From: JADCCX01 sp031378805 | Lineage (GTDB): Bacteria; Pseudomonadota; Alphaproteobacteria; Rhizobiales; Beijerinckiaceae | NCBI GenBank assembly: GCA_031378805.1 | Contig: JANNEO010000016.1 | Coordinates: forward strand, 1-15,091 | DNA length: 15,091 bases | Reading direction: 5' to 3' | Notes under the pieces: model-generated | Seen by the model: only the letters and a program-made list of their open reading frames with translations | Told to the model about the DNA's origin: nothing | The model's database searches: none | Shown here: positions 1-5,940 of the stretch, in pieces | Position numbering within the stretch: the first letter of the stretch is position 1 | Layout: each line of letters opens with the position of its first letter | Program-made: the position numbers and the translations under genes

Positions 1-233
1 TCCGAAAGCTTGCCCAGCCGCGCGATGCCGCCGACGACCTCGTCGATCATCTGGCCGTCATAAACACGGCCGGACCAGCCCTCGGCATAGCCCGTGTGGT
101 TGGAGAACTGCACGGTGTGGATCGGCCAGACCTCGCAGCCCATGCGCTGCATGGGAAACACGGCGGATGCGTTGCCGACATGGCCGAAAGCCACATGCGA
201 CTGGATGGAGAGGATGTTCAGGGGGTGAGCCAT
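1..233 (-). CDS. pdxY: Pyridoxal kinase PdxY, 5' part only (cut by the window edge)
   Basis: Phosphorylates pyridoxal (and related B6 vitamers) with ATP in the PLP salvage pathway; cytoplasmic. Only about 77 N-terminal residues are in the window. The start is MAHPLNILSIQSHVAFGHVG, followed by NASAVFPMQRMG and then VQFSNHTGY. This N-terminal run is typical of the PdxK/PdxY ribokinase-like fold. The ATP-binding and catalytic C-terminal half lies beyond the left edge. The ATG at 231-233 follows the stop codon of the upstream solute-receptor gene by only 4 bases, so the two are probably co-transcribed and translationally coupled. No strong Shine-Dalgarno sequence is visible. The family assignment is firm; PdxY rather than PdxK is the more likely name, from the close match to the PdxY N-terminus as I remember it. 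Confidence 0.9.
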   Translation of the reverse strand, partial: MAHPLNILSIQSHVAFGHVGNASAVFPMQRMGCEVWPIHTVQFSNHTGYAEGWSGRVYDGQMIDEVVGGIARLGKLS

Positions 234-237
234 CAGG

Positions 238-1221
238 TCAGTTGGCCTTGATGCCCAGCTCCCTGATCAGTTTGCCCCATTTGTCGGTCTCGCTCCTGAG
301 AAAGGTGCCGAGTTCCTCTGGCGTGCTGCCCACGGCTTCACCGCCTAGGGCGGCCAGCTTCGTCTTGGTGCCCTGTTCCGCGAGTGCCCGTTTGGTGTCT
401 GCGTGGATGCGGTCAACAATCGCGCGCGGCGTTCCCTTCGGAACAAAGAAGGCAAACCACGACGTGACGTCATAGCCTGGCACGACCTCTCCGATCGGCT
501 GCAGCTCGGGGGCATGGACGGAGCGCTTGGCCGTCGTGATGCCCAGCCCCTTCAAGGCACCCGCCTGCACCTGGGGCAGCGTCGAGGTGATGTTGTCGAA
601 GATGATGTCGACCTGTCCGGCAAGAATATCCTGCACCGCAAGTGCTGCGCCCCGGTAAGGCACGTGCTGCATCTTGGTGCCGGTGAGGCTTTGAAAGATT
701 TCACCCGCGAGATGCACGGAGGTGCCGATGCCCGACGAAGCATAGGTGACCTTGCCGGGGTTCGCCTTGGCGTAGGCCACAAACTCCTGCACGCTGTTGT
801 AAGGCACGTGCTTTCCCGCAACGAGGATGTTGGGCACCATGGCGATCAACGTTGCGGGATCGAAATCCTTGATCGGATCGTAGGTCATGGCGGAATAGAG
901 CGCCGGGTTGGCGGCCATGCCGAACGAAGCGATCAGGATATTGTCACCATCCGGCGCAGCCCTGGCAACCTGTTCCGCGCCGATATTGCCGCCAGCACCA
1001 CCCTTGTTTTCAACGACGACGCGGGCACCCCAGTATTCGCCCAGACGCTCCGCCATGATGCGCCCCAAAACGTCGGTGGCACCTGCTGGCGGAAACGGCA
1101 CGGTGATCTTGATATTGCGTCCTGCAGGCCAGGCGCTCTGGCCCCTGACACGCGCCGGAGCGGCAATGATTGCAGCTGACGAGGCCACGAAAAGACGCCT
1201 GTCAATGATGGCTTTCGTCAT
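238..1221 (-). CDS. Bug/TctC-family periplasmic solute-binding protein
   Basis: A 327-residue extracytoplasmic solute receptor of the tripartite tricarboxylate transporter (TctC/Bug) family, which captures small carboxylated compounds in the periplasm. Family features are VPFPPAGATDVLGR near residue 41, ENKGGAGGNIGAEQVA near 71, and HVPYRG then GQVDIIFDN in the middle. The N-terminus MTKAIIDRRLFVASSAAI has a twin arginine followed by a hydrophobic stretch, so Tat export is possible; cleavage is likely near residue 30. The ATG at 1219-1221 is chosen over a longer frame reaching 1314 because GGGAGG sits just upstream and because the extension would run into the rplS terminator. No TctA or TctB membrane partner is present, so this is an orphan receptor, common in this greatly expanded family. 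The ligand cannot be predicted. Confidence 0.9.
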   Translation of the reverse strand: MTKAIIDRRLFVASSAAIIAAPARVRGQSAWPAGRNIKITVPFPPAGATDVLGRIMAERLGEYWGARVVVENKGGAGGNIGAEQVARAAPDGDNILIASFGMAANPALYSAMTYDPIKDFDPATLIAMVPNILVAGKHVPYNSVQEFVAYAKANPGKVTYASSGIGTSVHLAGEIFQSLTGTKMQHVPYRGAALAVQDILAGQVDIIFDNITSTLPQVQAGALKGLGITTAKRSVHAPELQPIGEVVPGYDVTSWFAFFVPKGTPRAIVDRIHADTKRALAEQGTKTKLAALGGEAVGSTPEELGTFLRSETDKWGKLIRELGIKAN

Positions 1222-1253
1222 GTCCTGCCTCCCGTTTTTCCTTGATTGGCTGG

Positions 1254-1283
1254 AACATAACGCTGCTTGCGCACAACCGACAA
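1254..1283 (-). promoter_or_regulatory. Weak candidate promoter for the solute-receptor gene
   Basis: On the minus strand TTGTCG (1278-1283) and TATGTT (1254-1259) are separated by 18 bases. Each matches four of six sigma-70 consensus positions, and the -10 box is 32 bases before the start codon. It directly follows the rplS terminator, where a fresh promoter would be expected. The match is modest and could be chance. Confidence 0.22.
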
Positions 1284-1284
1284 C

Positions 1285-1306
1285 AAAAAAGCCGCCCTGC
1301 GGCGGC
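1285..1306 (-). terminator. Rho-independent terminator after rplS
   Basis: On the minus strand GCCGCC pairs with GGCGGC around a 4-base GCAG loop (1291-1306), and six T residues follow (1285-1290). It lies 25 bases past the rplS stop codon. The perfect GC stem and uninterrupted T-run make it the clearest terminator in the window. It separates the ribosomal operon from the receptor/pdxY unit. Confidence 0.88.
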
Positions 1307-1331
1307 CTTTTCAAAACAGGAGTCAGCGGGA

Positions 1332-1730
1332 TCAGGCGCTTGGCTTCTTCTCGCTTGACTTCTTTTCACTTGGCTTGTGATCCTGGCGCTCGGCGATGCG
1401 GGCAGATTTACCGCGACGGTCGCGCAGATAATAGAGTTTGGCACGGCGGACCTTGCCGGTGCGCACGACCTTGATGCTGTCGATCATCGGGGAATGCACG
1501 GGAAACACGCGCTCCACACCTTCACCATAGGAAATCTTGCGGACCGTGAAGCTTTCCTGGATGCCGCCACCGGAGCGGGCGATGCAGACGCCCTCATAGG
1601 CCTGAACGCGCTTGCGCTCCCCTTCGACGACCTTCACGTTGACGATCACAGTGTCGCCAGGCTGAAAGGGAGGGATGGTCTTGCCAAGCTTGGCGAGCTG
1701 CTCTTTCTCGAGCGCTTCGATAATGTTCAT
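1332..1730 (-). CDS. rplS: 50S ribosomal protein L19
   Basis: L19 sits at the 30S-50S interface of the ribosome. The protein is 132 residues. Family features include MNIIEALEKEQ at the start, FQPGDTVIVNVKVVEGERKR (22-41), QAYEGVCIARSGGGIQESFTVRK (43-65), the stretch around SYGEGVERVFPVHSP, and KVRRAKLYYLRDRRGKSARI near 93-112. The last 20 residues are a Lys/Ser tail with two SEKK repeats, a short extension of the kind common in alphaproteobacterial L19. The ATG at 1728-1730 is chosen because it begins the conserved N-terminus and has AAGG upstream. Usually rplS directly follows trmD; here a small exported-protein gene lies between them. A strong terminator follows. Confidence 0.97.
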   Translation of the reverse strand: MNIIEALEKEQLAKLGKTIPPFQPGDTVIVNVKVVEGERKRVQAYEGVCIARSGGGIQESFTVRKISYGEGVERVFPVHSPMIDSIKVVRTGKVRRAKLYYLRDRRGKSARIAERQDHKPSEKKSSEKKPSA

Positions 1731-1767
1731 CTTTGGATACCTTTTTCCGTTTCGGCTCTGTGGCCTG

Positions 1768-1788
1768 AGCGTTTCGGGACGCTTTTTT
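1768..1788 (+). terminator. Terminator-like hairpin pointing against the local genes
   Basis: On the plus strand AGCGT (1768-1772) pairs with ACGCT (1779-1783) around TTCGGG, and T residues run from 1783 to 1788. The flanking genes are both on the minus strand, so the hairpin has no sense transcript to end in the window. It could stop antisense transcription, or simply be a hairpin in the rplS leader. The short 5-bp stem makes coincidence possible. Confidence 0.3.
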
Positions 1789-1846
1789 GAGTTAAGTTGT
1801 GCGCATACAGCAACATCGCCGGGTTGTCGATTCCCAAGTTGGCGTA

Positions 1847-2185
1847 TCAATCGGTGATGGGCAAGCCGTTCCTGAGGCCAATGCTGCGCAGACCAAGCTG
1901 CCCTCCGCCGACCTCGGATTCCCAGCGACCCACCATGCAATGGATTTCCTCGCTGCTGGCTGCGCATTGCGAATAGACTGCAACCGACTTTCCACCACCA
2001 GAGAGCGTGTAGGATATCCGCAGCCGTGAGCCATCATAGGAGGCCGTACACCCCTTGAACTGGGATCCCTTGCCGCAGGGAATGGGTGCATCACGGAAAC
2101 TGTGCGCAAGGGCTGGCACGATTCCGATCATTGCAACCGCGGCCAATCTTGCCAGTGCAGAGTGCAATTCCTTCGTGCTAAACAT
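1847..2185 (-). CDS. Small exported protein of unknown function with four cysteines
   Basis: I do not recognise a family. The 112-residue product starts MFSTKELHSALARLAAVAMI and has a Sec-type signal peptide: a charged start, a hydrophobic core at about 11-24, and a likely cut after PALA at residue 27. The mature part is about 85 residues with cysteines at 37, 46, 74 and 83, giving the pattern CX8C...CX8C that suits two disulfides in the periplasm. The middle (about 55-73) looks beta-rich. The ATG at 2183-2185 has a strong GGGAGG sequence just upstream; a longer frame would start at a TTG inside that sequence. It lies between trmD and rplS on the same strand, probably co-transcribed. Existence as a gene is well supported; function is unknown. 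Confidence 0.75.
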   Translation of the reverse strand: MFSTKELHSALARLAAVAMIGIVPALAHSFRDAPIPCGKGSQFKGCTASYDGSRLRISYTLSGGGKSVAVYSQCAASSEEIHCMVGRWESEVGGGQLGLRSIGLRNGLPITD

Positions 2186-2223
2186 GATCCCTCCCAAAGT
2201 GCTGGAAGGATCATTCTTACCGA

Positions 2224-2922
2224 CTACAACTTAAAGTTGTGTTTCTGCTGCATATCAGGGCGGCGTTCTGCCGTGAGGATTTCGGCCTGTTTGCGCCGCC
2301 ACGCCGCAATCTTGGCGTGATCGCCGGACAGCAGGATGTCTGGGATCGGCAGACCTTCCCATGCGCGCGGGCGGGTGTAGTGCGGGTATTCCAGCAGGCC
2401 ATTCTCGTGGCTTTCCTCGGAGGCCGATTCCAGCTTGCCCATGACGCCGGGGATCAAACGCACGCAGGCATCGAGCAGGGTCTGCGCCGCCACCTCGCCG
2501 CCAGAGAGCACGTAGTCACCCAGCGAGACCTCCTGAAGGTTGCGCCCCGCGATCACGCGCTCGTCTACGCCCTCAAAGCGTCCGCAGACAATGACGACGC
2601 CTGGACCTGCCGATAAGGCTCTTGCTTCGCCCTGTGTGAATGGTCGGCCGCGCGGCGACATCAGCAGGCGCGGGCGGGTGTCATCCGCTGGCGATGCCGC
2701 ATCGATGGCTGCAGCCAGCACATCGGCCTTCAGCACCATGCCGACGCCGCCGCCCGCCGGAGTGTCATCGACGACTCGGTGGCGGCCTTGGCCATGATCG
2801 CGGATCTGGCGGGTTTCGAGCTGCCACAACCCGTTCGCCAGCGCTTCACCCGCAAGGCTATGCCCGAGTGTGCCGGGAAACATCTCGGGATAAAGCGTCA
2901 GGATGGTGGCGCGAAAGGTCAT
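2224..2922 (-). CDS. trmD: tRNA (guanine(37)-N1)-methyltransferase
   Basis: TrmD uses S-adenosylmethionine to methylate N1 of G37 next to the anticodon, which prevents +1 frameshifting. The product is 232 residues with ILTLYPEMFPG near the start, VDDTPAGGGVGMV (51-63), CGRFEGVDERV (113-123), the trefoil-knot cofactor loop SLGDYVLSGGE (133-143) and YPHYTRP (179-185). Arg155 corresponds to catalytic Arg154 of E. coli. The position I align with catalytic Asp169 is Glu170 here, in ASEES. I chose the ATG at 2920-2922 over an upstream GTG at 2940 because AAGG lies 4 bases before it and the protein then begins MTFRATILTLYPE as in relatives. The gene is part of the rpsP-rimM-trmD-rplS operon, but a 173-base gap holding a palindromic element separates it from rimM. 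Confidence 0.96.
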   Translation of the reverse strand: MTFRATILTLYPEMFPGTLGHSLAGEALANGLWQLETRQIRDHGQGRHRVVDDTPAGGGVGMVLKADVLAAAIDAASPADDTRPRLLMSPRGRPFTQGEARALSAGPGVVIVCGRFEGVDERVIAGRNLQEVSLGDYVLSGGEVAAQTLLDACVRLIPGVMGKLESASEESHENGLLEYPHYTRPRAWEGLPIPDILLSGDHAKIAAWRRKQAEILTAERRPDMQQKHNFKL

Positions 2923-2950
2923 GGGGCCTTGGTGTTGCACGAATGCTGTA

Positions 2951-3059
2951 CGTCCTTCGAGACGCCCTCGAGAGTGCTCCTCACGATGAGGACGTTTGTG
3001 GATTGCAACCCTCAGAACTCCTCATCCTGAGGAGCCGCGAAGCGGCATCTCGAAGGACG
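2951..3059. repeat. Palindromic intergenic element in the rimM-trmD gap
   Basis: A 109-base imperfect inverted repeat. The outer arms begin and end with CGTCCTTCGAGA and its complement. Each half also holds a small hairpin of the form CCTCA-N3-TGAGG (left loop CGA, right loop TCC), and the right half carries GCCGC-TTC-GCGGC in mirrored orientation. The left half has decayed at that inner hairpin. No other copy lies in the window. From memory, elements of this sequence style are abundant between genes in Bradyrhizobium-like and related genomes; a genome-wide search would confirm this. On the minus-strand transcript it lies between the rimM stop and trmD. Confidence 0.75.
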
Positions 3060-3095
3060 CATAACGCTTATGCCAAGCTCACGGGGCCGGAGCAA

Positions 3096-3632
3096 TCACT
3101 CCCCGCCCTTCACTTCCACCGCATCGGGCATGGCCACGATCAAGCGCCCCCCCGTGATATCCACCACAGGCACGTTGATCTTGCTGAATCCCAGCGTGAT
3201 ATGCGGCCCCTTCTCGGTGCGGATATCGAGAATGTCACCGGCGCCGAAATCATGCACGGCGGTGACATGGCCGATGAGCGTGCCATCCGCCGTTTCGCAG
3301 CGCAGGCCCATCAGGTCGATATGATAGAAATCATCTTCGTCGTCGGTTGGCGGAAGCTTGTCGCGCGGTACGGCCAGCGTCTGGAATTTCAGCGCCTCAG
3401 CCGCGTTGCGGTCGTTGATGCCTTCCAGCTTGACGATGACGACCTCACCGCCAGGCCGCACGCTCTTGATCTTGAGCTTGCGGCCATCGGGCAGTGTCAC
3501 GGGGCCATATCCAGCGATGCCGAGCGGATCGGCGGTGGAGGATTTGACGCGCACCTCACCCTTGACGCCATGGGGTGCGCCGATGACGCCAAGAACCACC
3601 AAAGGAGGATTCATGATGAGGGAAGACGTCAT
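3096..3632 (-). CDS. rimM: Ribosome maturation factor RimM
   Basis: RimM binds ribosomal protein S19 and assists assembly of the 30S subunit head. The 178-residue product has the N-terminal RimM barrel with VIGAPHGVKGEVRVKS (16-31), the connecting NDRNAAEAL segment, and a C-terminal PRC-barrel from about 98 on, beginning DEDDFYHIDLMGLRC. Length is normal. The ATG at 3630-3632 is preferred over an in-frame ATG at 3612-3614 because only the first has a Shine-Dalgarno sequence, AAGGAAGG at 3641-3648 on the minus strand. That sequence is itself the end of a palindromic element filling the gap to rpsP. Gene order and sequence make the call firm. Confidence 0.96.
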   Translation of the reverse strand: MTSSLIMNPPLVVLGVIGAPHGVKGEVRVKSSTADPLGIAGYGPVTLPDGRKLKIKSVRPGGEVVIVKLEGINDRNAAEALKFQTLAVPRDKLPPTDDEDDFYHIDLMGLRCETADGTLIGHVTAVHDFGAGDILDIRTEKGPHITLGFSKINVPVVDITGGRLIVAMPDAVEVKGGE

Positions 3633-3640
3633 GTGCTGAA

Positions 3641-3648
3641 CCTTCCTT
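3641..3648 (-). promoter_or_regulatory. rimM Shine-Dalgarno sequence formed by the repeat arm
   Basis: The minus strand reads AAGGAAGG, then 8 bases, then the rimM ATG. These bases are the outermost end of the palindromic element, directly after a perfect 20-base palindrome (3645-3664) that it partly overlaps. In the mRNA the ribosome site therefore abuts, and is partly inside, a stable hairpin. trmL has the same arrangement at 14689-14694. Confidence 0.6.
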
Positions 3649-3767
3649 CTCCCATGGGAGAAGGTGGTCGGCGGATGCCGACCGGATGAGGGAGAGCCAC
3701 AACGGACGGAGGTTCTTCCTCATCCGTCTGCCTCTGGCAGCCACCTTCCCCCAGGGGGGAAGGGAAG
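3641..3767. repeat. Palindromic intergenic element, copy A (rpsP-rimM gap)
   Basis: About 127 bases, nearly filling the gap between rpsP and rimM. Each half has two hairpins. The outer ones are a perfect 20-base palindrome at 3645-3664 and CCTTCCCC/GGGGAAGG at 3744-3763. The inner ones are GTCGGC/GCCGAC around GGAT at 3667-3682 and CTGCC/GGCAG around TCT at 3728-3740. CGGATGAGG and its complement lie inside these. The two halves also pair with each other over the long range. A second copy lies at 14519-14694. Such elements are, from memory, frequent in Hyphomicrobiales genomes. Confidence 0.85.
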
Positions 3768-3775
3768 CTGGAGAA

Positions 3776-4180
3776 TCACTCAGCCGCAGCTTCTGCCACA
3801 GGCTCAGCCACCGGTGCGGGAGCCGCAAGTGCCGCCGCCCTGGCATCTTCCTTCTTGATCTTTGCAGCCGCGCGTTCGACCGCCTTCTGGCCGGGTTCGG
3901 CGCTCTTGGGGTTGTTGCGGGCAGGGCGCTTCATCAGGCCGGCCGCATCGAGAAAACGCAGCACACGGTCGGTTGGCTGGGCGCCCTTGGCGAGCCAGGC
4001 CTTCGCGGCTTCGAGATCGATGATCACGCGGTCTGCCGCGTCCTTCGGCTTCATCGGATCGAAGGTGCCGATGCGGTCGATGAACTTGCCATCGCGTGGC
4101 GCGGTCGCCTCGGCAATGACGATGCGGTAGAAGGGACGCTTCTTGGCGCCAGCGCGGGCGAGACGGATCTTGACGGGCAT
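3776..4180 (-). CDS. rpsP: 30S ribosomal protein S16
   Basis: S16 is an early-assembling protein of the 30S subunit body. The product is 134 residues: the conserved S16 core MPVKIRLARAGAKKRPFYRI through GTFDPMKP and the AAKAWLAKGAQPTDRV segment (about 1-85). An Ala/Pro/Lys-rich tail of about 50 residues (86-134) follows, ending in repeated A, P, V and E. Bacterial S16 is usually 80-90 residues; tails of this kind are usual in alphaproteobacteria. AAAGGA lies just before the ATG at 4178-4180. It is 43 bases downstream of ffh with no terminator between, so ffh and rpsP probably share a transcript. Confidence 0.97.
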   Translation of the reverse strand: MPVKIRLARAGAKKRPFYRIVIAEATAPRDGKFIDRIGTFDPMKPKDAADRVIIDLEAAKAWLAKGAQPTDRVLRFLDAAGLMKRPARNNPKSAEPGQKAVERAAAKIKKEDARAAALAAPAPVAEPVAEAAAE

Positions 4181-4223
4181 GGAGTGGTTCCTTTGGTTTG
4201 GTCAGTTCAGTTGAAGGATCGGG

Positions 4224-5795
4224 TTATTTCTTCTTCCCGCCGAACGGGTTGAATCCGGGTGGAAACGGTGATTTCGGGCCGCCAAGACCGGGGAGACCGG
4301 GCATACCAGGCAGTCCTGGGCGACCAAGACCTGCAGGCGGGGCGCCGAGACCCTTCGGCATCTCGCCAAGTCCTCCAGGCATTCCGCCGCCGCCCATCTT
4401 GCTCTGCATCTCGGCGATCTGCTCTGGCGAGGGCATACCGCCCCCGCCGCCAAGCCCGAACATGTTCTTCAGGCCCTGCATCGGTCCGCGTTTTCCCGGG
4501 CCGCCCATCATCTTCATCATGTCGGCCATGCCGCGGTGCATTTTCAGCACCTTGTTGATGTCTGCGGCGGTGGCACCGGCGCCCTTGGCGATGCGGACCT
4601 TGCGGCTGTTCTTCAGTTCGTCAGGGTGCGCGCGCTCCCACGGTGTCATGCTGTCGATGATGGCGATCTGCCGCTTGAGCATCTTGTCGTCGATGCCCGC
4701 TGAGGCCATCTGGTCTTTCATCTTGCCGACACCGGGCAACATGCCCATGACGCCGCCGAGGCCGCCCATCTGCATCATCTGTTGCAGTTGTGCCTTCATG
4801 TCGGACAGGTCCATTTTTCCCCGGCGCATCTTCTGCGCAAGTTCCATGGCCTTTTCCTGATCGATGTTCTGGACCGCCTTTTCGACGAGGCCGACAATGT
4901 CGCCCATGCCCAGGATGCGGTTGGCGACGCGGGCGGGATCGAAATCCTCCAGCGCATCCACCTTTTCACCGACGCCCACCAGCTTGATCGGCTTGCCCGT
5001 GACATGACGCATCGAGAGCGCCGCACCCCCTCGCCCGTCACCATCGACGCGCGTCAGCACGATGCCGGTGATGCCAAGTGCCTGGTCGAAGGCCATAGCC
5101 GTCTTGACGGCATCCTGGCCGGTCAGCGCGTCGGCGACCAGCAGCACCTCATGCGGATTGGTCGCGGCCTTCACATCGGCCACTTCCGCCATCAGGTCGA
5201 GATCGACAGTGGTGCGTCCGGCTGTATCGAGGATCAGCACATCGAAACCGCCGAGGCGCGCGGCTTCCTGCGCGCGTTTTGCGATCTGGATGGCGCTTTG
5301 ACCTGAAACGATGGGCAGGAAGTCGACTTCGACTTGTTTTGCCAGGATCTGCAACTGCTCCATGGCGGCGGGGCGGCGCGTGTCGAGCGAGGCCAGCAAC
5401 ACCTTCTTCTTGAAGCGATCCGACAGCCGCTTGGCGATTTTCGCGGTCGTCGTGGTCTTGCCGGATCCCTGCAGGCCGACCATCAGGATCGCCATGGGTG
5501 GCGTTGCGTTGAGGTCGATGGGGTCGGCGGTCGCGCCCAGCATCTCGACCAGCGTGTCATTGACGATCTTCACGACCATCTGGCCCGGCGTCACGGATTT
5601 GACGACCTCGGCACCCACGGCGCGGGTGCGCACCTTGTCGATGAACGGGCGCACGACTTCCAGCGCCACATCGGCCTCAAGCAGGGCGCGGCGCACTTCG
5701 CGGAGCGCCTCGTTGACATCCGCTTCGGAGAGCGCACCACGGCCCTTCAGCTTGTCCAGAATGCCGGAAAGGCGCTGTTGCAGGCCGTCAAACAT
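4224..5795 (-). CDS. ffh: Signal recognition particle protein Ffh (SRP54)
   Basis: Ffh binds 4.5S RNA and signal sequences of nascent membrane and secreted proteins and docks with FtsY. The 523 residues hold the N domain (1-95), the G domain with P-loop GLQGSGKTTTTAK (107-119), DTRRPAA (138-144), DTAGRT (190-195), TRVDGDGRGG (248-257) and GVGEK (274-278), and a Met-rich M domain. The M domain has its RNA-binding helix at NSRKVRIAKGAG (396-407). From about 430 on the protein is Gly/Met/Pro-rich, with collagen-like G-x-P triplets near 490-505 and a KKK end. E. coli Ffh is about 453 residues, so the tail is longer than usual. The start at 5793-5795 opens with the standard MFDGLQQRL and has GGAGA upstream. 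It leads the ffh-rpsP-rimM-trmD-rplS run. Confidence 0.97.
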   Translation of the reverse strand: MFDGLQQRLSGILDKLKGRGALSEADVNEALREVRRALLEADVALEVVRPFIDKVRTRAVGAEVVKSVTPGQMVVKIVNDTLVEMLGATADPIDLNATPPMAILMVGLQGSGKTTTTAKIAKRLSDRFKKKVLLASLDTRRPAAMEQLQILAKQVEVDFLPIVSGQSAIQIAKRAQEAARLGGFDVLILDTAGRTTVDLDLMAEVADVKAATNPHEVLLVADALTGQDAVKTAMAFDQALGITGIVLTRVDGDGRGGAALSMRHVTGKPIKLVGVGEKVDALEDFDPARVANRILGMGDIVGLVEKAVQNIDQEKAMELAQKMRRGKMDLSDMKAQLQQMMQMGGLGGVMGMLPGVGKMKDQMASAGIDDKMLKRQIAIIDSMTPWERAHPDELKNSRKVRIAKGAGATAADINKVLKMHRGMADMMKMMGGPGKRGPMQGLKNMFGLGGGGGMPSPEQIAEMQSKMGGGGMPGGLGEMPKGLGAPPAGLGRPGLPGMPGLPGLGGPKSPFPPGFNPFGGKKK

Positions 5796-5940
5796 CCGCG
5801 TGCAGTCTCCAAACGTATTCGAGCCCCGGGGCGCTACGCGCTGCGGGACTGTGACCTCCGGCCTCTCGGGCTGGACAGTGGCTCGACGTCAACGATGTGT
5901 TGAAATCTGGTGTGGCGTATGGGGGAAAGAGGTTGCCATG

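Noticed and set aside
2226..2240. ACAACTT-A-AAGTTGT inverted repeat at the 3' end of trmD
   Set aside because: A weak AT-rich 7-bp stem with no T-run on either strand; not convincing as a terminator or operator.
3601..3639. A perfect-looking AAAGGAGGATTC-ATG on the plus strand
   Set aside because: The frame after it is only eight codons and lies antisense to the rimM start; coincidental Shine-Dalgarno match.
5796..5940. The 145-base gap between the kinase gene and ffh, checked for SRP RNA, a tRNA or a promoter
   Set aside because: No conserved SRP RNA tetraloop region or tRNA features are seen; a TTGACG on the minus strand lacks a suitable -10 box.
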